A DNA stretch of 45,732 nt from Deltaproteobacteria bacterium ADurb.Bin207 (GTDB lineage Bacteria; Myxococcota_A; Polyangia; Polyangiales; Polyangiaceae): NCBI GenBank assembly GCA_002070115.1, contig MWCO01000051.1, positions 1-45,732 of the forward strand, written 5' to 3'. Each line of letters begins with the position of its first letter. Positions within the stretch are counted from its first letter, which is position 1. The notes under the pieces are model-generated. The model saw nothing but the letters and a program-made list of their open reading frames with translations. It was not told where the DNA came from and searched no databases. The position numbers and the translations under genes are program-made. Shown one piece after another: positions 25,742-34,355 of this stretch.

Positions 25742-26971
25742 TTAGAAAGGGTAGGGCTTGGTCAGCCGCGATGAGTTTTGGATGAATTGGGAGAGAAACT
25801 CGATCACCTCGCCGACGGCTTGTTCTCGGGTTTTGGGGGGAACGAAACAGGGAGGAACGGATAAGCGACGCTTGCCTGTCGTAGCTTTATGAGCGGCGAC
25901 TTTGAGCCATGTGGAGATGCCTTCCGCCAGTTCGTCGACATCTTCCGGGGGGACGAGAAATCCTTTTCCTCGATGCAAGATTTCTGGAATTCCGCCAACA
26001 CGGGAGGCGACCCAGGGCAGATTGCACGCGGATGCCTCGAGCAGCACGTTTGGAACGCCCTCGGAGCGGCTGGGAAGCACGAACAAGTCCGCTGCTTGAT
26101 ACCAACGGGGCAGACGGAATTGGTCGATGGCTCCGAGAAAATGCGCCCGTGATTCCAGGCCGAGGTCTTTGGCCAATTGCTGCAAAGACTCCCGCAGGGG
26201 CCCATCTCCGATGAGATAAAGCTGGACGGGCAAGCCGCTGTTCACGACTTTTGCCACCGCGGGCAGCAGGATGTCGACAGCTTTGACGTGCAGCAGGTTA
26301 CCGATGAAAAGGAGGATGGGTTCTTCGGAAGGCGGTAAATTTAGAAAGGTGCGTGCGGATGCCTTGTCGCCGGGGCGAAAATGGGCCAGGTCGATGCCGT
26401 CGTAAATCACCCTTACTTTTCCGGGTTTTACACCAAGGTGGACCGCCGAATTCGCCAGGTCCTGACTGACCGCGATGACCCCGTCGGCGCCCGTGAGCGC
26501 CTGTATCGTACCGCGACGGCGGGAAGGATAATGGTCCACGAGTTTGACGTCAGAGCCATGGACTTGCAGTACCACGGGCAGATTGGCGGCTCGGGCCAGT
26601 TGCACGGCGGCCCAACCATCGGGATAGGCCCAGGAGGCAAAGACGATATCAGGCCGAAAGTCCTCGATTTCTTTGAAGAAAATACGCGAGATCGAGTGCA
26701 TATAAAAGTGCCCGTACAGCCTTCTTGCGATACGGGGCGAGAAATAATAGCGGGGATGAAAAACCGTCAGACCATCGTGATTGAGCTTGCGATTGGGAGG
26801 TAAAGGCGCTTTTCCCATGCGCCGGGCCCGGAGTTCGTCCGTCCACGAAATGGGCGCGATGACCTCGACAGGAACTCGCGTACCCAGGATTCGCAGTTGA
26901 TGCCGTTTGAACGTCGCCCGGTGGGGCTGGTACGGATTGGGGTACAAGTTGGTGATGGCAAGGACCCGCAT
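25742..26971 (-). CDS. GT4-family glycosyltransferase
   Basis: This is a 409-residue retaining GT-B glycosyltransferase. The N-terminal domain begins with MRVLAITNLYPNP and binds the acceptor. The C-terminal nucleotide-sugar domain has LFIGNLLHVKAVDILL and the EX7E motif (E304 and E312 in SEGVPNVLLEA), followed by the usual GGIPEIL loop. The start at 26971 overlaps the upstream stop as TAATG with GGAG just before it, so it is translationally coupled to the next glycosyltransferase. The last ~45 residues are basic and Pro-rich. Donor and acceptor sugars are unknown; the neighbouring AlgD-like enzyme suggests a uronate-containing polymer. Confidence 0.88.
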   Translation of the reverse strand: MRVLAITNLYPNPYQPHRATFKRHQLRILGTRVPVEVIAPISWTDELRARRMGKAPLPPNRKLNHDGLTVFHPRYYFSPRIARRLYGHFYMHSISRIFFKEIEDFRPDIVFASWAYPDGWAAVQLARAANLPVVLQVHGSDVKLVDHYPSRRRGTIQALTGADGVIAVSQDLANSAVHLGVKPGKVRVIYDGIDLAHFRPGDKASARTFLNLPPSEEPILLFIGNLLHVKAVDILLPAVAKVVNSGLPVQLYLIGDGPLRESLQQLAKDLGLESRAHFLGAIDQFRLPRWYQAADLFVLPSRSEGVPNVLLEASACNLPWVASRVGGIPEILHRGKGFLVPPEDVDELAEGISTWLKVAAHKATTGKRRLSVPPCFVPPKTREQAVGEVIEFLSQFIQNSSRLTKPYPF

Positions 26972-28131
26972 TACCGCTCTCCTCGGTCCGGCTTGGGATG
27001 GAACGCGTGAAGATAGTGCTCACGATAGGTATCCGCCATGTGGTCGAGTGAGTACTGGGCGAGCACGACGGCTCGTCCCCGACGACCCATATCCATCGCC
27101 TTTTGCGGTTTTTGCAGGCACCATCGCAAGGCGTTCGCCATGGCTTCGACGTTTCCAGAGGGGACCAGGCGTCCATGAACGCCGTGGGTCAAGATGCTTG
27201 GGATTCCTCCGACGGCAGTACAAACAGCGGGTTTCTCCGCACTCCAGGCTTCCAGCAACGACACGGGAAGTCCTTCGGAGCGGCTCGTGAGAGCAAAGAT
27301 GTCCATGGCGCGGTAGAAAGCTTCCGGTTGCGTTTGAAATCCCGTGAAGTGGATACGGCTTTCGAGCCCCCACGATCTCGATCGCTGCTCGAGTTTGTTT
27401 CGTTCCGGTCCGTCGCCCACCAACAAAAGGTGGCAGGGATGATCGGGCGCAATGCGGGCAAAGGCATCGATGAGTAGGTCTTGCCGTTTTACTTCATCGA
27501 GACGCCCCACGGTGCCGATGACGGGTACATCTTGAGGAATGGACCATTGAGCGCGAATTTGGCTTCGTGATGGCATCTGTGGGGGGGCGTCGGTTCGAAT
27601 GCCGTTAGGAACGACCGTGAGCAAGGAGTTGGGGACGGTGTGGAATCGCCGCATGGTTTGGGCGATCGGGTGCGAGACACAGCAAAATCGTCGAAGCCAG
27701 CGCGAGGATTGGCGATAGAGCCAGCGAAGTTTGGCGATATTCCAGAGTCGTTTTGCGCGGGCGAATGGATCACCGTGTTCGGTATGGATGAGAGGGATAC
27801 CAAAAGAGGCGGCGACTTGTCCGAGATACCAAGCGGGACCGATTTGGTGGGTATGAATGATCTGAGGGCGCGCCCTTTGCAGAAAGGACGCTGCTTTTGG
27901 GATGATTTCGAGATGCCGGCCGGCAGGTTTGTCGAGACAGTGAATCTCGGCTCCGAATCGTTGTGCGATCGGGGCAAGCTCTCCTTGTTTTTCGAGACAG
28001 ATCACGGTCACCCGATCCCCTCGCTGCACGCCGATGCGCGCAAGATCGAGCACGATGCGTTCCAATCCCCCCACATCGAGAGACAAGACCGCATGGGTGA
28101 CATGCAAAGACTGGCTCACGCTATCGTTCAC
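26971..28131 (-). CDS. GT4 sugar transferase, PEP-CTERM/EpsH-associated (stp2-like)
   Basis: This is a GT-B glycosyltransferase of 386 residues. The N-terminus HVTHAVLSLDVGGLERIVLDLARI and the early CLEKQGELAPIAQRFGAEIHCLDK resemble the sugar transferase found in PEP-CTERM/exosortase loci. The donor domain has VPVIGTVGRLDEVKRQDLLIDAF and the EX7E motif SEGLPVSLLEAW. The GTG at 28131 is chosen because it overlaps the preceding stop as GTGA; a TTG one codon upstream is possible. It is coupled both to the AlgD-like gene before it and the GT4 gene after it, so the three act in one pathway, probably assembling a surface polysaccharide. Confidence 0.83.
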   Translation of the reverse strand: MNDSVSQSLHVTHAVLSLDVGGLERIVLDLARIGVQRGDRVTVICLEKQGELAPIAQRFGAEIHCLDKPAGRHLEIIPKAASFLQRARPQIIHTHQIGPAWYLGQVAASFGIPLIHTEHGDPFARAKRLWNIAKLRWLYRQSSRWLRRFCCVSHPIAQTMRRFHTVPNSLLTVVPNGIRTDAPPQMPSRSQIRAQWSIPQDVPVIGTVGRLDEVKRQDLLIDAFARIAPDHPCHLLLVGDGPERNKLEQRSRSWGLESRIHFTGFQTQPEAFYRAMDIFALTSRSEGLPVSLLEAWSAEKPAVCTAVGGIPSILTHGVHGRLVPSGNVEAMANALRWCLQKPQKAMDMGRRGRAVVLAQYSLDHMADTYREHYLHAFHPKPDRGER

Positions 28132-29438
28132 CAACTAAGACCATCGTATCCGGCGAGGTGTTCGATGCCGGGCAAGCGAACGAGATCGATGATGGTGACG
28201 TCGGAGCCAACGTGTTGCAGGGCTTCGGCGTATTCTTTTTCTTTTTTTCCGACGACGATGACTTGTGCGCCCGCGACCACATCGGCGAGCGACGTGCCCA
28301 TCAGCGAGGAGATATGGGGAATTTCCTTTTCGATATAGCCTTTGTTGGCTCCGAACAGGCGAGCGAGCTGCACATCGCGGTCGAAGATGGATAGTTTGAT
28401 TCCTTTTCCGATGAGCGCTTCGATGAGGCTGACCATGGGGCTTTCGCGCAGATCGTCGGTGCCGCTTTTGAAACTCATCCCCAAGATGCCGACGTTTTTC
28501 TTTCCGGTTTGCAGAACCCGGTCGATGGCGATTTCAATTTGTTTTCGGTTCGACGGGTTCAGAGAGTTCAGAAGGGGAACGTCGACATCGACGCTTTTGG
28601 CTTTGTAGGTGATGGCCCGAACGTCTTTGGGCAGGCACGATCCGCCGAACGCGAAACCGGGCTTGAGGTAATACGGGGAGAGGTTGAGCTTGGTATCTTT
28701 GCAGAACACGTCCATGACCGGATGGCTATCTACGCCGAGCATTTTGCAGATGTTGCCGATCTCGTTGGCGAAGACCACTTTGACGGCGTGAAAGGCATTG
28801 CATGCGTATTTGACCATTTCTGCTTCGCGGACTTTGACGACGAACAAGGGAGCGGTCAGGTGGGCGTAGAGCTGTTCGAGGGGAGCGGCGGCTGCGTTGT
28901 CATCCGCGCCGATCAAGGTGAAGGGTGGGTTGTCGAAGTCATAAATCGAGGTACTTTCACGAAGGAACTCGGGATTGATGACAACGCCGAAGTCTTTTCC
29001 TGCTTTTTTGCCGGACACTTTTTCGAGCGTGGGGATGACGGTTTCATGGATCGTGCCGGGCAGCATGGTGCTTCGCATGGCAACGACGTGATAGGTGGAT
29101 TTTTTGGCGAGCGCTTCGCCAATATGCTCGCAGACTCTTCGAATGTAGGTAAGGTCGAGGCTTCCGTTGTGTTGTCCTGGTGTTCCGACGCAAACGAGCG
29201 AGACATCGGATTCGAGGACGGCCGCGACGGCGTCGGTGGTTGCGCGCAGTTTTCCTGCTTTGACCGTTTCGGCGATGTACTCCTCGATGCCTGGCTCCAC
29301 GATCGGGCTTTTTCCGCTCGAGATGATGTCTACTTTGACCTGATTGACATCCGCTCCAATGACTTCATGTCCAAGCTTCGCGAAGCACGCGGCTGAAACG
29401 CATCCCACATAACCGAGTCCGAGCACCGAGATTTTCAT
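28128..29438 (-). CDS. algD: GDP-mannose 6-dehydrogenase (AlgD-like)
   Basis: This enzyme converts GDP-mannose to GDP-mannuronate with two NAD+ (UDP-glucose is the alternative substrate of close relatives). It is 436 residues long, the length of Pseudomonas AlgD. The NAD fold starts with MKISVLGLGYVGCVSAACFA. Other shared signatures are GKSPIVEPG, CVGTP, NPEFLREST, KLNLSPYYLKPGFAFGGSCLPKD with catalytic C268 at the same number as in AlgD, and SFKSGTDDLRESP. AlgD assignment over Ugd rests on these blocks, recalled from memory. The Shine-Dalgarno AAGGAG lies six bases upstream of the ATG. The 9-bp spacing from the upstream transferase and the 4-bp overlap with the downstream one indicate an operon. 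Confidence 0.87.
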   Translation of the reverse strand: MKISVLGLGYVGCVSAACFAKLGHEVIGADVNQVKVDIISSGKSPIVEPGIEEYIAETVKAGKLRATTDAVAAVLESDVSLVCVGTPGQHNGSLDLTYIRRVCEHIGEALAKKSTYHVVAMRSTMLPGTIHETVIPTLEKVSGKKAGKDFGVVINPEFLRESTSIYDFDNPPFTLIGADDNAAAAPLEQLYAHLTAPLFVVKVREAEMVKYACNAFHAVKVVFANEIGNICKMLGVDSHPVMDVFCKDTKLNLSPYYLKPGFAFGGSCLPKDVRAITYKAKSVDVDVPLLNSLNPSNRKQIEIAIDRVLQTGKKNVGILGMSFKSGTDDLRESPMVSLIEALIGKGIKLSIFDRDVQLARLFGANKGYIEKEIPHISSLMGTSLADVVAGAQVIVVGKKEKEYAEALQHVGSDVTIIDLVRLPGIEHLAGYDGLSW

Positions 29439-29447
29439 CTTGTCTCC

Positions 29448-30692
29448 TTAGCGATGATGCCTACGCGCACGCTTGTTGCGCGCTCGCTCCATGATATCGA
29501 CGAGGGCGTCGGTCGCCCTGTCCCAGCCAAAACGTTCCACCACGGCCTTGCGAGCAGCGATCTCGATCGCCTCACGTGCCTCGGTGTCATGTATCAAACG
29601 GATGACTTGTTGCGCGAAGTGCGCTGGATCGTCCGCAAGCACGATTTCTTTCCCATTTTCGACCGGCAATCCCTCGGCTCCGATGGTGGTGGATACCACC
29701 GCTCGCTGCATCCCCATCGCTTCATAAATTTTGATGCGCGTTCCGCCGCCGACGCGAAGGGGAACGATATACACCGCGGACCGATCGATGTAGGGCCGGA
29801 CATCGTCGACCCTTCCCGTCAAGGTGATTTTCGGTTCTCGTTTCGCCAAGGCCTGTAGCGTTGGCGTGGGATTGCGCCCCACCACCGTGACGCGAACTTG
29901 AGGTATTTCAGCCGCAATGCGCGGCAAAATCTCATCGGCGAAGAAAAGGATGGCGTCCTCGTTGGGCATCCAATCCATCGAGCCAGTAAACACGAGATCG
30001 AAAGGCTCCCGGGCAAGCTTGAGGGCATGGTCTTGTGGCAGCGGACTGAAAAAATCGAAATCGACCCCCGTCGGAACCGCGTACACATCCTTCACCCCAA
30101 AGCGTTGACGAATGGCCTGGGCATCCGGTTCCGAGACTGCGGCCACCGCATCGTATCGCTTGCACAACAGATGCTCGTACGCGCGCATTTTCACCGCTTG
30201 TCCGAAGAAATAGCCTTTTTTTACTGGATTTTTTTCATTTTGGAACGTGCGCTCCCACAACACCGTTTCCACATTGTGTTCGAACAACACGGTCGCGGCA
30301 TGCAAACGACGCGGCACGTTGGCGCTCGGTGTGAGAAAGTCACAGACCACGACGTCGAATTCTCTCCGAGCATCGGACCGCGCAAGGAACTGGCGCATCT
30401 GTGGTTGCTTGTACTTTTGGATGACGTAGGGAAGGGGAGAGGCGAGGTTTTTTGCAAGATCGACATAAAACCCCGTAGAAAAACGCTTGGGCTCGCTCCA
30501 CGGAACCGTTTGCAGATGATGACAATACTCACTGGCACGCTCACGAGCGTCGGCCGCATCCGTGGGACTGCTCAAACAAAGATACGTGACCTCGTGCGAA
30601 CGCATCAAATGCCGAAGCATCTCGAACGTCCGGATCTTTCCCCCCTTGTCCACCGGATGTAGCAGTTCACTTTTGACCCACAGTACTTTCAC
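29448..30692 (-). CDS. glycosyltransferase, PEP-CTERM/EpsH-associated (stp1-like)
   Basis: This is a 414-residue GT-B sugar transferase. The N-terminal VLWVKSELLHPVDKGGKIRTFEMLRHL and the central FEHNVETVLWER resemble the second sugar transferase associated with exosortase/EpsH loci. The donor site has LVFTGSMDWMPNEDAILFF and the late VPLRVGGGTRIKIYEAMGMQRAVVSTTIGAEGL. The GTG at 30692 is preferred because GGAGG lies about seven bases upstream; an ATG at 30737 has no such site. The C-terminus is Arg-rich (RNKRARRHHR). It directly precedes algD in one operon, and an acyl-CoA ligase ends 96 bp upstream. Confidence 0.85.
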   Translation of the reverse strand: MKVLWVKSELLHPVDKGGKIRTFEMLRHLMRSHEVTYLCLSSPTDAADARERASEYCHHLQTVPWSEPKRFSTGFYVDLAKNLASPLPYVIQKYKQPQMRQFLARSDARREFDVVVCDFLTPSANVPRRLHAATVLFEHNVETVLWERTFQNEKNPVKKGYFFGQAVKMRAYEHLLCKRYDAVAAVSEPDAQAIRQRFGVKDVYAVPTGVDFDFFSPLPQDHALKLAREPFDLVFTGSMDWMPNEDAILFFADEILPRIAAEIPQVRVTVVGRNPTPTLQALAKREPKITLTGRVDDVRPYIDRSAVYIVPLRVGGGTRIKIYEAMGMQRAVVSTTIGAEGLPVENGKEIVLADDPAHFAQQVIRLIHDTEAREAIEIAARKAVVERFGWDRATDALVDIMERARNKRARRHHR

Positions 30693-30788
30693 TGCTCCCT
30701 CCAAAAGAATTCGCACGGTATCACAGGGATTTGCCAATCCTCAATCGCAAACCCCCATGGCAAACGAACTGCCTTGCACCATCGCCCG

Positions 30789-32342
30789 TCATCGCAAGTC
30801 CGTCTTCTTGATCTTGCCCGTCGTTGTCTTGGGCAGATCCGGCACGATCTGCACATATTTGGGAACCATGAAGGCTTCGAGTCGCGCCTTGGCTTCCGTC
30901 AAAATGAGCTTTTCCGTCAACTCCGCCCCTTGTTCCGGCACGACGAACGCTTTGACCGCTTGTCCGAAAATCTCGTCGGGTACGCCAATGACGGCCACCT
31001 CTTTGACTCCAGGAATATGAACCAACGCGTTCTCCACTTCCTTGGGCGCCACCTTCTCCCCCCGAGACTTGATCACGTCGTCCATGCGACCCACGAAGTA
31101 CAAATACCCCTCCTCATCCATCTTGCAGTAGTCGCCGGTGTACAACACGTATTCGCCCGGCAGCGGCCCAGGCCGAAGCTTCTTTGCCGTCTGCTCGGGC
31201 TTCTCCCAATACCCCCGCATCACCGTCGCACCACGAATCACAAGCTGTCCCACCTCGTTCGGACCCACCTTGCGGTCTTGCTCGTCGACAATCCACATCT
31301 CCGTGTTGGGAATCGCGATCCCCACACTCGTCATCTTTCGACGAATGTCCTCGGGTGGAAGATACGTGCAGCGCTTGCACTCCGTCAGGCCGTACATCGA
31401 GAAAATACGGGCTTGCGGAAATAGATCGAGCAGCATCTCGATGTGTTTGACCGGCAACGCGGCTGCCGTGTTCGTGACGAATCGGATCGACGATAAGTCG
31501 TAATCACGGAGGTTTTTGTTTTCCGAAAGGATGGCGAAAATGGTCGGAACTCCTGGAAATCCCGTCACTTTTTCTTCTACCATCGTCTTGAGAACTTGCG
31601 CGGGATACGTGAACGATCGTTCGAGGACCAACCGCGCGCCCACACGAAACGACATGAGCATCTGGTACAAGCCATAGTCGAACGAAAGCGGTAGCACGCA
31701 AACCACGACATCATCCTCTTGCATGCCCAGATACGTGGACACGGAAAGACCAGCGGTCAGCATGTTGCGATGCGTGAGCATCACGCCTTTCGGATCTCCG
31801 GTGCTGCCCGAGGTGTAGATGATCGCGGCAAGATCGATGTCGATACCGGTGCGCGCGGGAGGCACGCGCGGGTTTCCCGAAGAAAGGGCTTGATCGAACG
31901 TCATCACCTGCAAATTCTCAGGCGTCGGAGAAAGCGGTTTTCCCGTCATGATGAGGACTTTGAGGTGCTTGTTGTCCGCCACCACGGGAGCCAAGACGCG
32001 CGAAAGCAAACCATCGGCGATGAGCGCCGTCGCGCGGCAATCCTCGAGCAAGTACCGAAGCTTGTCGGTCTTGGTGAGCGGATTGACGACCGACACCACC
32101 GCATTGGCTTTGAGCACCGCCCAAAACGCAATCACCGTCTCGACACTATTGTCTGCAAATACGACGACACGATCGCCACGGGTGACGCCTTGCTGCACGA
32201 GGGTGTGGGCCAGCGCGTTGGATTGGGCATCGAGTTCAGCGTAGGTATATCGTTTTTTGTCGCAGACGAGGGCGATCTTGTCGCCGAGACGTGCTGCCGA
32301 ATGGATGAGGTAATCTTGAAGCTGAGGAATGGCGTGAAGCAT
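30789..32342 (-). CDS. AMP-forming acyl-CoA/acyl-ACP ligase, exosortase-A-associated type
   Basis: This is a 517-residue ANL-superfamily adenylating enzyme. The P-loop YTSGSTGDPKGVMLTHRN lies at 176-193, the SMYGLTEC motif (A5 region) is present, TGDYCKMDEEGYLYFVGRMDD forms the hinge, and the catalytic lysine is K510 in TTTGKIKKTDLR at the extreme C-terminus. CKRCTYLPPEDIRRK is a distinctive Cys-containing insert after A5, as in the exosortase-A ligases. It would activate a carboxylic acid and could load the carrier protein encoded at 20128 (inference). The ATG at 32342 starts MLHAIPQLQDYL. The 177-bp gap to pheT shows no clear promoter. Confidence 0.86.
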   Translation of the reverse strand: MLHAIPQLQDYLIHSAARLGDKIALVCDKKRYTYAELDAQSNALAHTLVQQGVTRGDRVVVFADNSVETVIAFWAVLKANAVVSVVNPLTKTDKLRYLLEDCRATALIADGLLSRVLAPVVADNKHLKVLIMTGKPLSPTPENLQVMTFDQALSSGNPRVPPARTGIDIDLAAIIYTSGSTGDPKGVMLTHRNMLTAGLSVSTYLGMQEDDVVVCVLPLSFDYGLYQMLMSFRVGARLVLERSFTYPAQVLKTMVEEKVTGFPGVPTIFAILSENKNLRDYDLSSIRFVTNTAAALPVKHIEMLLDLFPQARIFSMYGLTECKRCTYLPPEDIRRKMTSVGIAIPNTEMWIVDEQDRKVGPNEVGQLVIRGATVMRGYWEKPEQTAKKLRPGPLPGEYVLYTGDYCKMDEEGYLYFVGRMDDVIKSRGEKVAPKEVENALVHIPGVKEVAVIGVPDEIFGQAVKAFVVPEQGAELTEKLILTEAKARLEAFMVPKYVQIVPDLPKTTTGKIKKTDLR

Positions 32343-32519
32343 GATGGTTTGCTCCCTTATTTCGGGGTGCAGCCTACACGGATCGATGCTGGCGATCTAT
32401 CCGGGAAGCGGTATCACACTCGTGCGTGACCCGCAGGCAGCCTGTTTGACCGCTCATGGGAACGAAAGGCCGGGATGAAGGGGGGATGAAGGTACGCGAG
32501 GTGGAGCTGGGAGCGGTTT

Positions 32520-34355
32520 TTACGACGATCGTTCGGTCGTGCGGGGGTGGGGAATGGGCCACGAACGCAACGAGCCAAGGGTGACTTCCACCAGCGCGAC
32601 GGGGTGATCCAGCCCGAACGCAAGAATGACTTCCGGATGCAATTCACCCAAGATGCCTTCGAAAGACCCGGCTTGAAAACGCGCCGCACGCCCAGCGGTA
32701 AACCAAGGTTGCTGCGTCGCCGAATAGGCTGCCTCCACTCCCATTTCACGAAGCATCGCGTCCAAAATAGAGCGTGCCGTCGCATACCCCGCGTCTTTGC
32801 CCATCTCCACGAAACACACACGACGCTCTTCGCGGCAACCCGTGGGCGCTTCGTCATCGAGCAAGGCCACGTTGTCGATCTCGAACAGCCGCTGGGGCAT
32901 CGGTCTTCGACGATTGTCATGCAGCGCTTGCATGACTCCGCTCATCAAATGTTGTCGGACGACCGTCAAGGCTTTGAGTTTTGGATTGCCGACGCGAGGA
33001 TACCGATTGGGTACGGGCATGCGGAACCGCTCATAATGATCCGACTCGGTCGTCATGGGCAGACTCATGATTTCGCTGTACCCAAGGCCGAGCAAGATGG
33101 TGCGTGCAAGATCGCTGGTTTGCTCCTCGGTGCGAGAGGAACCCACGGTCATGGTAGGCACGAGCTTGGCCTGTATGTTTTGGAATCCAAACCCGATGGC
33201 CACGTCTTCGAAAACATCGACCGTATGACGGATGTCGCTTCGAAAAGCGGGATATCGTACGCGAAACCGGGTCTTGGATTCGTCGATGGGCTCGACATCC
33301 AAGCGCATGCGGAAAAGGCTTTCCATCAACGTGTGGGCATCGAGCGGCAAGCCCAACCATTGCTTGGCTTGAGACAGGTCGACGATGGCCTGCTTGGGTG
33401 TAAGGTCTGGAGTTTCAAGCTCTTTTTCATCTTGGACGATACGCACGGTGCGGATGGTGGCGCCCAATTCCACCAAAGAACTGACGAGAGTATGAAGAGT
33501 ATTTTCGACAGCCGCGATGGATATGCCGGTGACATCGACGAACAACCGGTGTGAGCCGATTTTGATTTTCGTGCGTTCGCTATTGATGATGGGAGGCATG
33601 GAAAGCACGTGACCATCGGCATCGACGAGCACGGGGTAACGGTCATGGTTTGCCAAAAGGTGGGCGTAGGCGATTCCCTTGGAATGCTCTGACAGGATTT
33701 TTCGTCCACTCATGGGTTCCGACACGCCGAGCGGCACGAACGGTTCATCGTCGGGATGCAAGGTTTTGTACGTGATGGGCCCCTTGATCGTATCCAGGTC
33801 GTAGATGCCGATGGAAGCGAGTTTGCGGTCCCTTCCCACACCCCAATGCAGGTTTTCTTGTAGCTTCATGAGCGCGACGAGCATGCGGTCATCGACAGAA
33901 GGCAGTTCGATGACGGCACAACGTAGGAACGGACGGTAGCTATTGGGTTGGCAGACGCTGGGGTCGACGTTCACGATGATGTCGGAGCGGGTGCTGGTAA
34001 ACGAGGGCAAGCCTTTTTTTTCTCCGAGGTATCCTTGCAGGGCGCGAACGAGTCCTCCGATATCGAATAGGTCGGGGCGTGCGGCGAGCAGGTCTAAACG
34101 AATGGCGGTGATGGTGTCGACGATCTCGAAAGGCTGCATCTGCGTGAATCCACACAGGCTGCATTGTTTGACCGTGTCGGCGCCCAGGGAGCCTTCCACC
34201 AGGGCCTGGCATTGGGGGCAGCGGTAGCGGGGCAGTTCGACGACTTCCTCTACGTCGCAACCGATTTGGTCGAGGGCATCGATGAGTTGCTGCGGGGGAT
34301 AGGGTTTTTCGAGCAATTCATTGAGCCAACTTGCATCGATATTGACTATCGGCAT
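32520..34355 (-). CDS. pheT: phenylalanyl-tRNA synthetase beta chain, archaeal/eukaryotic type
   Basis: This is the beta subunit of PheRS, which charges tRNA-Phe. It is 611 residues long, not the ~800 of bacterial PheT, and lacks the N-terminal tRNA-binding (EMAP) module. Archaeal-type signatures include ENLHWGVGRDRKLASIGIYDLD, FVPLGVSEPMSGRKIL and MPPIINSERTKI. A zinc-ribbon-like insert has C46-x2-C49 and C65-x2-C68, between CDVEEVVEL and the B1-domain strand where archaeal homologues I know have none. The GGAGGAGG Shine-Dalgarno and the 10-bp overlap with the pheS stop fix the start at 34355. A 34-codon upstream frame inside pheS is rejected. Confidence 0.9.
   Translation of the reverse strand: MPIVNIDASWLNELLEKPYPPQQLIDALDQIGCDVEEVVELPRYRCPQCQALVEGSLGADTVKQCSLCGFTQMQPFEIVDTITAIRLDLLAARPDLFDIGGLVRALQGYLGEKKGLPSFTSTRSDIIVNVDPSVCQPNSYRPFLRCAVIELPSVDDRMLVALMKLQENLHWGVGRDRKLASIGIYDLDTIKGPITYKTLHPDDEPFVPLGVSEPMSGRKILSEHSKGIAYAHLLANHDRYPVLVDADGHVLSMPPIINSERTKIKIGSHRLFVDVTGISIAAVENTLHTLVSSLVELGATIRTVRIVQDEKELETPDLTPKQAIVDLSQAKQWLGLPLDAHTLMESLFRMRLDVEPIDESKTRFRVRYPAFRSDIRHTVDVFEDVAIGFGFQNIQAKLVPTMTVGSSRTEEQTSDLARTILLGLGYSEIMSLPMTTESDHYERFRMPVPNRYPRVGNPKLKALTVVRQHLMSGVMQALHDNRRRPMPQRLFEIDNVALLDDEAPTGCREERRVCFVEMGKDAGYATARSILDAMLREMGVEAAYSATQQPWFTAGRAARFQAGSFEGILGELHPEVILAFGLDHPVALVEVTLGSLRSWPIPHPRTTERSS

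Noticed and set aside
28509..29396. A 295-codon open frame antisense to the AlgD-like gene
   Set aside because: The AlgD-like frame has complete family motifs; the antisense product is low in recognisable structure and has no neighbours that fit.
20128..32342. Possible polyketide or non-ribosomal peptide cluster, because of the carrier protein and AMP-ligase
   Set aside because: There are no ketosynthase, condensation or large modular genes; the partners are glycosyltransferases and a nucleotide-sugar dehydrogenase.
32547..33554. A 335-codon open frame on the plus strand antisense to pheT
   Set aside because: It is a codon-bias shadow of a well-supported synthetase gene; no motif, signal or Shine-Dalgarno is visible.
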